A DNA stretch of 64,000 bases from the NCBI RefSeq assembly GCF_001592965.1, contig NZ_LRPC01000001.1, positions 372,001 through 436,000 of the forward strand, read 5' to 3'. This stretch comes from Roseivirga spongicola (GTDB taxonomy: Bacteria > Bacteroidota > Bacteroidia > Cytophagales > Cyclobacteriaceae). The notes under the pieces were generated by a model that saw only the letters and a list, made by a program, of their open reading frames with translations, was not told the DNA's origin and ran no database searches. Position 1 is the stretch's first letter; each line of letters opens with the position of its first letter. A program made the translations under genes and the position numbers. Shown piece after piece: positions 28,991 through 36,393 of this stretch.

Positions 28991-29298
28991 TCATGCTCTC
29001 CCAGAAAGTTGATCATATCTCGACTGCCATGCAGAACACGGATAATACGTATATGATCATTGTTGACAGAGTAGAAAACGACATGCGCTTCTTTGGCTAT
29101 GCTTCTTAAATCCGCTTTAAGTTCAGGCCGCAACCGGCCTAACTCCGGATTATCCAAAAGCATGTGAAAAAGCTCATCAAGACCGTTCAGGTAAGATACA
29201 GCCTGATCCATTCCAAATTCTTGTGCCGTGTAGTCGAATATATCTTCAAGGTCATGGTCAGCCGGTTGAGAAAGCACATAGTGCCTTAATTGCCCCAT
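28987..29298 (-). CDS. parE: ParE/RelE-superfamily toxin
   Basis: A 103-residue protein with the RelE/ParE fold pattern: LSQPADHDLEDIFDYTAQEFG helix pair, LDNPELGRLRPEL, and the closing strand HIRIIRVLHGSRDMINFL. ParE toxins of this type poison DNA gyrase. Its ATG overlaps the antitoxin stop by one base (TGATG on the coding strand) and its stop overlaps the GTG of the third gene, so the three genes are translationally coupled. The target is assumed from the family. Confidence 0.88.
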   Translation of the reverse strand: MGQLRHYVLSQPADHDLEDIFDYTAQEFGMDQAVSYLNGLDELFHMLLDNPELGRLRPELKADLRSIAKEAHVVFYSVNNDHIRIIRVLHGSRDMINFLGEHE

Positions 29299-29531
29299 CA
29301 GTACTGCCCTTCCGATTTCTTTGCCGCAATAATATCCTGAACGCCCCTTTTGCTGTCAGGACTGTTCCAGCCCTTTTCAATCTCCAGTCGCAAATCCCTG
29401 ATGACCTTATCGCGGTAGAGTTGATGCAAGCGAAGGGCATCACGCACCAATTCGCTGGCATTTTGATAATCTCCTGATCCGATCTGAGCGGCTATATATT
29501 CCTGTTGTTTCTCTGTAAGGCTAACATTCAT
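29298..29531 (-). CDS. parD: ParD/CopG-type antitoxin
   Basis: A 77-residue protein. It has an N-terminal ribbon-helix-helix (MNVSLTEKQQEYIAAQIGSGDYQNASELVRDALRL) typical of ParD antitoxins, then a charged C-terminal tail that would wrap the ParE toxin. It is the first gene of the three-gene operon and probably represses the operon through the inverted repeat upstream. Confidence 0.88.
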   Translation of the reverse strand: MNVSLTEKQQEYIAAQIGSGDYQNASELVRDALRLHQLYRDKVIRDLRLEIEKGWNSPDSKRGVQDIIAAKKSEGQY

Positions 29532-29564
29532 AACGACTCCTTTGTCTATACTTCAATATATCAA

Positions 29565-29595
29565 CTATGTCCAAAATTAGCAAATATGGATATAG
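29565..29595. promoter_or_regulatory. Inverted repeat upstream of parD (first pair)
   Basis: CTATGTCCA and TGGATATAG form a 9-bp inverted repeat with one mismatch and a 13-base spacer, 34 bp upstream of the ParD start. This is a plausible autoregulatory operator. It also lies upstream of the divergent gene at 29640. Confidence 0.45.
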
Positions 29596-29639
29596 TTTTA
29601 AGCTAGACCCCGACATCATCATTACGGTAAAATATCACA

Positions 29640-30509
29640 ATGAACCGGCTTGCAAGGAAATACCTGAAACCCATTTTTAAGGCCATATCAAAACACGGAT
29701 TGGGTAATCCGCATACGCCTTATGAAGCCGAATTACTGTGTGCAGGCGCAAAACCAGTAGCAATTATGTCACCTCACGACATTGATTCAACATTACAGAC
29801 AAAAATAGATTCAGGGATGATTGTCAAAGTCGGTGAGGAGAAATTCACGAAAACTTACAGAATTTATCACACACCCCTTGTAAAGGAGGAAGCCGTAAAA
29901 ATCTCAAGAATACTTGAAGATTATATGAATTCAAAAATTGAGCCTGGCGCAGAGGATGTAAACAAGCTGGTCAAATTCTACAAGCTTTCAGAACTTGATG
30001 AGACTGCCAAGGACTGGGCTCAAATATTACACAGCCGAATGTCAGTCATGAAAACAGCACTATATGAACGATATAAAAGTCCCAACATGATAGCTGTTCT
30101 TGAAGGCACTATTCCATCGCTAGAGCCTTTAAGGATAGATGAAGGCATGCCCATGAAAGATGAGTTGGAACAAGCGGTGAAGCGTGGTCAATTAGGTGCT
30201 AGTGATTTCCAAACTCATGACTTGGTTCAGGTCTATGCTCAGAGCAGCAAGACAGCTGAAGGAAAGGAGTTATTCGCACGATATTATGAAGTCGGTGTTG
30301 AGAATTATCCGCCTTTAGACGATTACGACAGCCACAAACGAATTGCCCAACTTTTGGGGTTTACCGACAATGATTTTGCATGGTTTGCTGGTACGAAATA
30401 TCAAAACCCCATTACGAAGAAGATTATGTTCTCAACAGAAAACATTCGAAAATGGGCAAGAAAGCAATATTTATTATCTAATGTTCAAAATGAATTGAGC
30501 AATGGATAG
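29640..30509 (+). CDS. Hypothetical protein, 289 residues
   Basis: A soluble, mixed alpha/beta protein of unknown family, divergent from the ParDE operon. The N-terminal 75 residues (GLGNPHTPYEAELLCAGAKPVA ... KVGEEKFTKTYRIYH) look like a small winged domain. The middle is helical and acidic. The C-terminal third contains repeated aromatic residues (DFAWFAGTKYQNPITKK). There is no signal peptide or membrane segment. The start is an ATG without a clear Shine-Dalgarno site, unlike several genes further right. Confidence 0.6.
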   Translation: MNRLARKYLKPIFKAISKHGLGNPHTPYEAELLCAGAKPVAIMSPHDIDSTLQTKIDSGMIVKVGEEKFTKTYRIYHTPLVKEEAVKISRILEDYMNSKIEPGAEDVNKLVKFYKLSELDETAKDWAQILHSRMSVMKTALYERYKSPNMIAVLEGTIPSLEPLRIDEGMPMKDELEQAVKRGQLGASDFQTHDLVQVYAQSSKTAEGKELFARYYEVGVENYPPLDDYDSHKRIAQLLGFTDNDFAWFAGTKYQNPITKKIMFSTENIRKWARKQYLLSNVQNELSNG

Positions 30510-30665
30510 CCCTACTCCTTCGCTAACACTTCCATTTTGCCAGATAGATAAAATTTTAGATAAATACCCTTAAAATTTAGCTAAAACTGGTTGACATAAT
30601 TTACGCTGAATTCATCTTTTTCTGTCACAATTATCGTGTCATGGGGCAAATGAAGGGGAAATTCC

Positions 30666-31610
30666 GTGTCAGATGTAGAGATAAATAAAGTCCATAAACA
30701 GGCCGAACATTTGAGCCGGCAGCAGTTTGACCTCACCGTCAACGGTCAGGCTGAAAACGCTGGTGTTCGCAAAGTAAATGCCGCAGATGGCAACTTGGAT
30801 AATCAGCAGGACTCAAAAGAGAAGAAGAAAGATATGAGTTGGGAATTGCTTCAGCTCATTCAGGATTTCAAAAATGATGTGGGCGACATGCTCGATCGTT
30901 TAAAAGAGATACGCGAAGAAATGGACAAGGTCGGAAACCGTATTAACAAGGGCAAAGCAGCCCTTGAGAGCGGCAGCATGGATGCCATTACCTTCCAACT
31001 GATGAGTGAGCACAACTACTCTCAGGAAAAGATTGATGGGATGAGTGACGATCAAAAGACTGAAGCCCTCGAAAATCACATTGAGGAAGACAAGCTTACA
31101 TATGATCAGTTGAAAAATGAATATATCAAGGTTGATCAGGCCTTGCAGGACAAGTTGAACAGTGACACATTCCAAATGCTCTCAAAAGAGGATCAGGAGC
31201 GCCTGAAAAGGGAATATGAAACCGCAAGTCAGGCTGAGATTGTAAGGATAGATGCTAAGGCGGGGCATCTGGATGTAGAAAATGCCAAAGCTGATGCTAG
31301 AGAGGTTACGGGCTGGGATTCAAGTGTGCTTAGTAAAGCAACAGATTCAATGGCACTCTCGGAAGGTGAGGAGTTTGAAGCTGAATTCGAAGACTTTTCG
31401 GCTTTTGATGAATTCTCTTCATCTTCTTTTGCCGATACGCTGGATGATGGAAATCAGTTTGCCGCCTCTGCCGGTAGCATTACACAATCTTTCAATCAGG
31501 CCGGTGGTATGACCACTATGACTTCTGATGTAGATCTCACAGGTGAATTAAAGCAGTCGGAAGACGCCACATATAGCGGCCAGTCCATGACAAAAGGGAT
31601 GAAGCTTTAA
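30666..31610 (+). CDS. Hypothetical coiled-coil protein with low-complexity tail
   Basis: A 314-residue protein with a GTG start behind AAGGGG. Residues 55-115 and 140-210 are predicted coiled coils (heptad-like Leu/Ile, many Lys/Glu). The C-terminal 100 residues are Ser/Phe/Asp/Thr-rich and poor in predicted structure (FDEFSSSSFADTLDD). No signal peptide is visible. The layout recalls structural or secreted effector-like proteins, but no family is recognised. It overlaps the convergent exported-protein gene by four bases. Confidence 0.55.
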   Translation: MSDVEINKVHKQAEHLSRQQFDLTVNGQAENAGVRKVNAADGNLDNQQDSKEKKKDMSWELLQLIQDFKNDVGDMLDRLKEIREEMDKVGNRINKGKAALESGSMDAITFQLMSEHNYSQEKIDGMSDDQKTEALENHIEEDKLTYDQLKNEYIKVDQALQDKLNSDTFQMLSKEDQERLKREYETASQAEIVRIDAKAGHLDVENAKADAREVTGWDSSVLSKATDSMALSEGEEFEAEFEDFSAFDEFSSSSFADTLDDGNQFAASAGSITQSFNQAGGMTTMTSDVDLTGELKQSEDATYSGQSMTKGMKL

Positions 31611-32182
31611 AGATTATTTTCTAGATTGTTTGAAGCAACAACCTGATTGGATTTGTCTGAATCTGGAATGTGGTTTACCACCACAAGACCGTTTTTCTCA
31701 GCATAGAGCTTTGTGACGACAGGGATCAGCTTCACCATCTGAGTCGGGTGGAAGATACCATCCCCATCCTCATATTTTCCGCCATTCTTATCGTAGGTGC
31801 GGCCATTAATATATATTTTACCAAAAGTACTACGGTCTCCACCTTCTTCATCAAAGAAAACAGAAATGTCTGTTGGATAGTCGGTGCGCTTTGAGTCCTT
31901 GAACATCACCTGAAGCATACGGGCGTATTGCTCGGCTGTGTAACGATCATCTTTTTGCCCACCTGAAATGTAAATCACAAGGGCAGAATTCTTACCTGAA
32001 TATCCACTGGCATCTCCAGCACCACCTGCTTTGATCACAGGAGTAGCTGCAGGTTTTTCCGTTTTTACAGCATTGTTAAAGGCAATCACATTGCCGTTAT
32101 CATTGCTCTGCGCCTTGGCGCTCAAGCTGAATATGAGGCCTAATGTGGCGATCCCTGCTGCTATCTTTTTGGTTGGATTCAT
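31607..32182 (-). CDS. Hypothetical exported protein
   Basis: A 191-residue protein started at the ATG at 32182, which gives a clean signal peptide ending SLSAKAQS (residues 1-25); the longer frame adds nine residues. The mature part is rich in Asp, Gly and Lys, with a GGQKDDRYTAEQYARMLQVMF helix and a strand/turn-rich core (KIYINGRTYDKNGGKYEDGDG). Family not recognised. The convergent partner is the coiled-coil protein gene. Confidence 0.6.
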   Translation of the reverse strand: MNPTKKIAAGIATLGLIFSLSAKAQSNDNGNVIAFNNAVKTEKPAATPVIKAGGAGDASGYSGKNSALVIYISGGQKDDRYTAEQYARMLQVMFKDSKRTDYPTDISVFFDEEGGDRSTFGKIYINGRTYDKNGGKYEDGDGIFHPTQMVKLIPVVTKLYAEKNGLVVVNHIPDSDKSNQVVASNNLENNL

Positions 32183-32299
32183 GGTTTTTATCCTATTAAT
32201 ACACTTCATTTATATCACCTTTTGCACCCTCACTACAATCAGTTCCTGCTAACTATTTAAGATTTTAAGAATTCGCGTGTGTGCAATTGAGAGCCGGGA

Positions 32300-32317
32300 G
32301 GGCTGTTTTTACAGCCC
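32300..32317. terminator. Hairpin between exported-protein and zinc-finger genes
   Basis: GGGCTGT and ACAGCCC form a perfect 7-bp stem with a four-base loop. A short AT-rich run follows on the plus strand. It could act as a terminator after the small zinc-finger gene on the minus strand; the T tract is weak in that direction. Confidence 0.4.
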
Positions 32318-32338
32318 CCCTAATTTTTCAGGCTTGGC

Positions 32339-32452
32339 TCAAACGTAGTTATAGCCCTTGCCACCGCAGTCGGTGCAAGTCCTCATTCCTGGGCTGTTTG
32401 TGCTGATGACGCTTCCCGTACCAGAACACATGACACATTTCACTTTTTTCAC
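32339..32452 (-). CDS. Tiny zinc-ribbon protein with DnaJ-type CxxCxGxG motifs
   Basis: A 37-residue open frame (GTG start at 32452) encoding two cysteine knuckles: CVMCSGTGSV and CTDCGGKGYN. These are spaced like one zinc site of the DnaJ central domain. The conserved CxxCxGxG/CxxCGGKG pair argues for a real gene despite the length. The true start is uncertain because the frame stays open upstream to about 32516 without an ATG. Such mini zinc ribbons occur in proteobacterial plasmid regions. Confidence 0.45.
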   Translation of the reverse strand: MKKVKCVMCSGTGSVISTNSPGMRTCTDCGGKGYNYV

Positions 32453-32486
32453 GGCTTTGCGTTTATGTTTAACAATGGATTGCGAC

Positions 32487-32551
32487 TTATATGACGCAAT
32501 ATAAATATAAATTCTGAACTACGTTTTATAAGACGCTGATTTTAAAGACGC
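32487..32551 (+). promoter_or_regulatory. Three GACGC repeats preceded by AT boxes upstream of the Xre gene
   Basis: TTATATGACGC, TTATAAGACGC and TTTAAAGACGC end at 32497, 32536 and 32551. They share the pattern TWWAWRGACGC or close to it and lie directly upstream of the Xre-like gene. Possible operator sites for that regulator. Confidence 0.3.
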
Positions 32552-32575
32552 TTTTAACCTCTTTTGACCCATTGT

Positions 32576-32815
32576 ATGAAGGAAGAGGAAACGATAGAAA
32601 CCACATTAAAAGCCATAGGAGACCGGCTGAAGCAATTGCGAGAAGCAGGCGGCTTTGAGGGCGGTTATGTCGGTTTCGCAATCCATCATGTAAACATGCA
32701 ACCCAAACAATATTGGAAGTTGGAGGCAGGCACAGCCAACTTTACAATCAAAACACTTCTTCGTGTCCTGGATGTCCATAAAATCACACTCGAAGACTTC
32801 TTTAAGGGCACATAA
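32576..32815 (+). CDS. Xre-like helix-turn-helix regulator
   Basis: A 79-residue protein. It has the Cro/CI-type five-helix pattern: IGDRLKQLREAGGF, a recognition region VGFAIHHVNMQPKQYWKLEAGTANF, and TIKTLLRVLDVHKITLEDFF at the end. A TTG four codons earlier is an alternative start; I prefer the ATG. It probably regulates itself or neighbouring genes; repeats of GACGC lie upstream. Confidence 0.7.
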   Translation: MKEEETIETTLKAIGDRLKQLREAGGFEGGYVGFAIHHVNMQPKQYWKLEAGTANFTIKTLLRVLDVHKITLEDFFKGT

Positions 32816-32850
32816 TCTGTGTGCATCAAGCACAGAATATTTGAACCTAT

Positions 32851-32912
32851 ACAGAATATCTGTAGTTTTACTACAGTAATACTGTACTATTAGTACACTA
32901 TTTGTGTATAAT
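32851..32912 (+). promoter_or_regulatory. Promoter and palindrome cluster of the second ParDE pair
   Basis: Three perfect palindromes are packed here: ACAGAATATCTGT (32851-32863), TACAGTAATACTGTA (32872-32886) and GTACTATTAGTAC (32884-32896). They are followed by a perfect sigma70-type -10 box TATAAT (32907-32912). Antitoxin binding over the -35 region would shut the promoter. The TATAAT box is of proteobacterial type, not the TAnnTTTG type of the host. Confidence 0.6.
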
Positions 32913-32933
32913 GAAAGAAGAAAGGAGTTACTT

Positions 32934-33224
32934 ATGGCACGTATTGATTTGAGCGATCCTTATGAGCGCTATCTAAAAAGTCAGGTTGATGCCGGGCTAT
33001 TCAGGTCTATCACAGCCGCTGTAGAACATGCTATCCTGAACCAGATGAAGGAAGAAGAAAAACTTCGTTTATCGGGCATTCAGGCCGCTTTGGCAAAAGG
33101 CGAGGAAGACATTGCCAATGGCCGCACTTTTTCCTATTCACCCGGCCTTATTTCTGAAATCTCAAAAAAGGGCAAGGAAGCTGCCCTATCCGGAAAGTCC
33201 GTGAAGCGTGAAGTCAAAGGCTAA
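32934..33224 (+). CDS. ParD-like antitoxin (second pair)
   Basis: A 96-residue protein. AGGAG at 32923-32927, six bases before the ATG at 32934, fixes the start; an upstream GTG in frame is rejected. The N-terminal ARIDLSDPYERYLKSQVDAGLFRSITAAVEHAIL stretch is a ribbon-helix-helix pattern. The C-terminal tail (residues 50-96) is charged and would bind the toxin. It overlaps the toxin gene by 17 bases. Confidence 0.85.
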   Translation: MARIDLSDPYERYLKSQVDAGLFRSITAAVEHAILNQMKEEEKLRLSGIQAALAKGEEDIANGRTFSYSPGLISEISKKGKEAALSGKSVKREVKG

Positions 33225-33513
33225 ATTCAATCTGGAACTCTCCTATGAGGCCTATGACGATTTGATCGACATTCAGGCCTATACCTATTCGGAATTCGGT
33301 GAAGCCCAATGGAAGAAATATGAGGGGTTATTGAACGGTGCTTTCGAGCATCTTATTCAGAACCCCTACTCTGGCCATAAGCGCAGAGACGTACCTGAAC
33401 CCTATCTTTCCTGGAATGTCGGGGAGCATGTGATGGTTTACCGCGTAGAAGAAGACACCATATATGTTGTGCGTGTCCTTCATGGTCGCATGAATTTCCT
33501 GTACAAGCTCTAG
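33208..33513 (+). CDS. ParE-like toxin (second pair)
   Basis: A 101-residue protein starting with GTG inside the antitoxin gene. It has the ParE pattern: LELSYEAYDDLIDIQAYTYSEFG, HLIQNPYSGHKRRDVP, and the closing strand MVYRVEEDTIYVVRVLHGRMNF. Gyrase poisoning or ribosome-related killing are the known roles of the superfamily. This pair is not closely similar to the first one, so the two modules were probably acquired separately. Confidence 0.87.
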   Translation: MKSKAKFNLELSYEAYDDLIDIQAYTYSEFGEAQWKKYEGLLNGAFEHLIQNPYSGHKRRDVPEPYLSWNVGEHVMVYRVEEDTIYVVRVLHGRMNFLYKL

Positions 33514-33528
33514 CCCTCCCCACACCAT

Positions 33529-33616
33529 AGTAGGAATTTATTCCTTTTTCTCCTTGACTCCCTCTTGGCAGTCTACTAATGACTTGTTCCTGACCTAGCA
33601 ATAGGAATTTAATCCC
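33529..33616 (+). promoter_or_regulatory. Two TAGGA...TCC boxes upstream of 33642
   Basis: TAGGAATTTATTCC (about 33531) and TAGGAATTTAATCC (33602-33615) are near-palindromes. The second overlaps a possible -10 box TTTAAT with TTGTTC 18 bases upstream. The same box recurs before the first zincin gene (37256) and the PrtN-like gene (41105). Confidence 0.4.
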
Positions 33617-33641
33617 ATAACATTCAAGAAAGGAACAAAGG

Positions 33642-34052
33642 ATGAACAATACACTGTACTATGGAGAAATGGTAGCCCGGATTTCAGGTTTTATACACCA
33701 TGACCCGATCACACTCTCAAGGCTCGAAAACAAGCTGAGAATGAGCGGTGAAATGCCTGATAAAAACACCCTCTGGACGATCTGTGCCGATGCAGCCCAG
33801 GTGTTTGATAAAATCGAGGATCTCTCTGGTGAGCACTATATCGACTGGCACAAAGCACTCGATATCTATTCCGACAAATTGCGGGACATTCTATTAAACG
33901 GCACAGCACCCAGCATGGCCGATCTCATAGCTCTAGCCTCCTCATCCATTCAGGAAAGTAGAGCAGCCAAAGAAGACCCAAAGTCAAATTTCCTTGAAGA
34001 AGACTATCCATTGAATGCTTTAGGGCGTTCCCCCTCGCGCGGGCAAGGCTAA
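33642..34052 (+). CDS. Hypothetical protein upstream of the ssb leader
   Basis: A 136-residue soluble, helical protein (ITLSRLENKLRMSGEMPDK; YIDWHKALDIYSDKLRDILL) with no recognised family. It starts with an ATG behind AAAGG. Upstream are two copies of the TAGGA-type promoter motif. It precedes the structured leader of the SSB-like gene and probably forms part of the same plasmid-type establishment block. Confidence 0.6.
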   Translation: MNNTLYYGEMVARISGFIHHDPITLSRLENKLRMSGEMPDKNTLWTICADAAQVFDKIEDLSGEHYIDWHKALDIYSDKLRDILLNGTAPSMADLIALASSSIQESRAAKEDPKSNFLEEDYPLNALGRSPSRGQG

Positions 34053-34216
34053 TACGAGCTGTTCAAACCGTATCCCCGCTTTTCCGCACCCTTTGGGTTT
34101 GTGCAAAGCGGGTGATCCCCCTCGGTTTGTCCAGGCCTTGTCCCTTGCTCACCCCCTGTTCGCCACATGGCAGGGGTTATGGCGACCCCATAACCCTTTT
34201 CCAAAGGGATTTTTTT
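34053..34216 (+). promoter_or_regulatory. Structured leader with attenuator-like alternative hairpins before ssb
   Basis: Hairpin 1: CCCGCTTT (34075-34082) plus GCAC pair with GTGC plus AAAGCGGG (to 34112). Hairpin 2: CCCCTG (34153-34158) with CAGGGG (34171-34176). Hairpin 3: GGGTTATGG (34174-34182) with CCATAACCC (34188-34196). Hairpin 4: CCCTTT (34194-34199) with AAAGGG (34203-34208), then ATTTTTTT. Hairpins 2 and 3 share 34174-34176; 3 and 4 share 34194-34196, so 3 excludes both. This is the geometry of a transcription attenuator. Confidence 0.6.
34194..34216 (+). terminator. Intrinsic terminator in the ssb leader
   Basis: A 6-bp stem CCCTTT/AAAGGG with a three-base loop is followed by A and seven T. 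It lies 26 bases before the SSB-like ATG, so it would stop transcription ahead of the gene unless the competing hairpin 3 forms. Confidence 0.65.
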
Positions 34217-34241
34217 ACCAACGACATAAAGGAGATAAAAT

Positions 34242-34670
34242 ATGTCAAACACTGAAACCAACGAAACACAACCAACTGAAAACCTTTTTGCTGATACCAA
34301 TATCAGCATGAAATCAGGCCATCTTGTGAAGGATGCCGAGCTGATCGGTGATGGAAAATTTGCCAAATTCAGAATTGCCACAAACAAGGAATTTCTGGAT
34401 TCACAAGGCCAGGTCCAGAACATGGCCAACTATTTCAACATCATCGTCTCAAGCAATCTTAAAGATGCTTTTGCCATAGCCCAGAACCTTAAGAAGGGCG
34501 ATTGGGTCTATATCAAAGGTGAAGACAGCTCTCGTTCCATCGACACAGTCGAAGGATACAAGGATACAGCAGTCACCACATTCGCCTACAAAGTGGTTTT
34601 GAAGAAAGAGAAAACCGAGCAAGTGCCTGAAGAAGGCCAAGCCTTGGAAGCAAATTCCCAACCTGCCTAA
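34242..34670 (+). CDS. Single-stranded DNA-binding protein-like (OB fold)
   Basis: A 142-residue protein. It has an OB-fold pattern typical of SSB: GHLVKDAELIGDGKFAKFRIATN, then YFNIIVSS, LKKGDWVYIKGE and a long strand TTFAYKVVL. The C-terminal tail is Glu/Gln-rich and lacks the usual acidic DDDIPF tip. AAGGAG lies upstream at good spacing. It would protect incoming single-stranded DNA during establishment. It is followed by an intrinsic terminator and then ardC. Confidence 0.72.
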   Translation: MSNTETNETQPTENLFADTNISMKSGHLVKDAELIGDGKFAKFRIATNKEFLDSQGQVQNMANYFNIIVSSNLKDAFAIAQNLKKGDWVYIKGEDSSRSIDTVEGYKDTAVTTFAYKVVLKKEKTEQVPEEGQALEANSQPA

Positions 34671-34677
34671 ACCTAAA

Positions 34678-34713
34678 AGGGAAAGTCATTTCAATGGCTT
34701 TCCCTCTTTTTTT
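34678..34713 (+). terminator. Intrinsic terminator after the SSB-like gene
   Basis: AGGGAAAG (34678-34685) pairs with CTTTCCCT (34698-34705), followed by C and seven T. It separates the SSB-like gene from ardC, so ardC may have reduced read-through expression or its own promoter. Confidence 0.8.
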
Positions 34714-34727
34714 GATGGAGCGCATTC

Positions 34728-35642
34728 ATGTCTTATGTAAAGAACAAAACAGATATCCACCAGCAGGTCACAGATCAGATCATAAGCCTGCTCGATCAGG
34801 TTGACTTGAACAATTACCAGCCACCATTTGCGAGCCTTGCAGCCAAAGGCCTGCCGGTAAACCCAACCACGAAAAACCGCTACCAAGGGATCAACATTCT
34901 AAACCTTTGGTTTAACCAACAAGCCAAGCAGTTCAACTCGAACCATTGGGCGAGCTTCAAGCAATGGAAAGACAAAGGCGCGAATGTCAAGAAAGGCGAG
35001 AAAGGCACACAGATCATTTTCTACAAAAGCCTGATCAAAACTGAAGAGAACAGCAAAGGCGAAACTGAGACCCATAAAATCCCGATGCTCAGGCTCTACA
35101 CTGTTTTCAATGCCAATCAGGTCGAGAATTTTGAGCCGGAAACGACTCCAGCAGATATCCAGACAGACAATGTTGAGCGCATATCTTTGGTCGATGAGTT
35201 TTGCAAAGGTACAGGGGCAGACATTCGCCATGGTGGGGATGAAGCTTATTTCAGCCCTATGGGAGATTATATCCAGATGCCTGAAACACGGCTTTTTCTG
35301 GATAGCGAACAATCCACCGCCACAGAAAACTACTATTCCACCCTCCTCCACGAACTGACCCATTGGACAGGAGCAAAGCATAGACTTGAGCGCGACTTGG
35401 CCCACAACCAAAAGGAGCGCGAGAAATATGCGTTTGAAGAACTGGTTGCAGAACTTGGCGCAGCATTCCTATGTGCGCATCATGGCATTGCTCAAAACCA
35501 CCCGCCTAATCATGCCCTTTATATCAAGAGTTGGTTGAAAGCCTTGAAGGATGACAAAACCTTCATCTTCAAAGCATCTGCTCAGGCAGCCAAAGCGGTT
35601 GATTATCTAGATCAATTGGTCATGGGAGAAACCCAGCCATGA
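34728..35642 (+). CDS. ardC: ArdC-family antirestriction protein
   Basis: A 304-residue protein. The N-terminal ~130 residues are the ssDNA-binding ArdC domain (TKNRYQGINILNLWF, WASFKQWKDKGANVKKGEKGT). The C-terminal half is a zincin with HELTH at 208-212 followed by WTG and a third-ligand helix FEELVAELGAAFL. ArdC proteins protect incoming plasmid DNA from restriction in recipient cells. It overlaps the next gene by four bases (ATGA). Confidence 0.93.
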   Translation: MSYVKNKTDIHQQVTDQIISLLDQVDLNNYQPPFASLAAKGLPVNPTTKNRYQGINILNLWFNQQAKQFNSNHWASFKQWKDKGANVKKGEKGTQIIFYKSLIKTEENSKGETETHKIPMLRLYTVFNANQVENFEPETTPADIQTDNVERISLVDEFCKGTGADIRHGGDEAYFSPMGDYIQMPETRLFLDSEQSTATENYYSTLLHELTHWTGAKHRLERDLAHNQKEREKYAFEELVAELGAAFLCAHHGIAQNHPPNHALYIKSWLKALKDDKTFIFKASAQAAKAVDYLDQLVMGETQP

Positions 35643-36373
35643 CCGATTATTTCAATGAGCTTACCAAGCAAATGAACCAATTGGGCAGAAGGCATGATTT
35701 AGCCCGTGTATTCAACGACCTTTTGACCATGGGGATTTGCTCATACCATTCCACCAATATCAAAAGCTGGTTGCAGGAAAAGGACGAAGTGAATGAAAGA
35801 CACTACCTTGAAACGATCAAACCCTACAAAAAGGAAGAGCTTGAAGAATTCAGCAAGGCCTTGGGGCTCATACAATTGAATGTCTATGAAAATCCTTATT
35901 CCGACATTCTGGGCGAATTCTTTATGCAGCAGATCACCAGAGGCCAGAACGGGCAGTATTTCACGCCTGAGCCTGTGTGCGACATGATGGCAAGAATGAA
36001 CTAGGCAGGCATTGAAGGCGAAGGCAAAAGGATTCAAGACCCAGCCTGCGGATCAGGGCGCATGCTTTTGAGTGCAGCCAAGATCAACTATCGGAATTAC
36101 TTCTACGGTGCTGACAGTTCAAGCACCTGCGCAAAAATGGCAACCCTCAATTTCTTTCTCAATGGCCTAAAGGGGGAAATCGCTTTGATGAACTCTTTAA
36201 GCATGGAGTGGTTTGGAGGCTGGCACATCAACATGGATGGGCTTGGCATTACACCCATTGAAAGGGAGCAATCTCAACTCTGGTTTGAAGCCCCGAAAAT
36301 CAAGACATCTGAATTTGACAAACAAGCTCGGGGCAAGTCCACAGAGCCAGCCCATCAACTCACACTTTTCTAA
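35639..36373 (+). pseudogene. N6-adenine DNA methylase-like gene interrupted by an amber codon
   Basis: One reading frame encodes 244 codons with a single TAG at codon 122 (36002-36004). Before it is an N-terminal helical part ending in GQYFTPEPVCDMMARMN. After it comes AGIEGEGKRIQDPACGSGRMLL with the AdoMet motif DPACGSG (134-140) of N6-methylases, continuing to QLTLF. No NPPY/NPPF catalytic motif is seen in the second half, so even intact it may bind AdoMet or DNA without methylating. Both halves remain in frame with no other damage, pointing to a recent point mutation, a suppressed amber codon or a sequencing error. Confidence 0.75.
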
Positions 36374-36393
36374 ATCAAACGAAAGGAAAATGA

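Noticed and set aside
34049-34429. A 126-residue open frame on the minus strand over the ssb leader and gene
   Set aside because: It reads against hairpins and the SSB-like gene and shows no protein pattern; the leader is better read as structured RNA.
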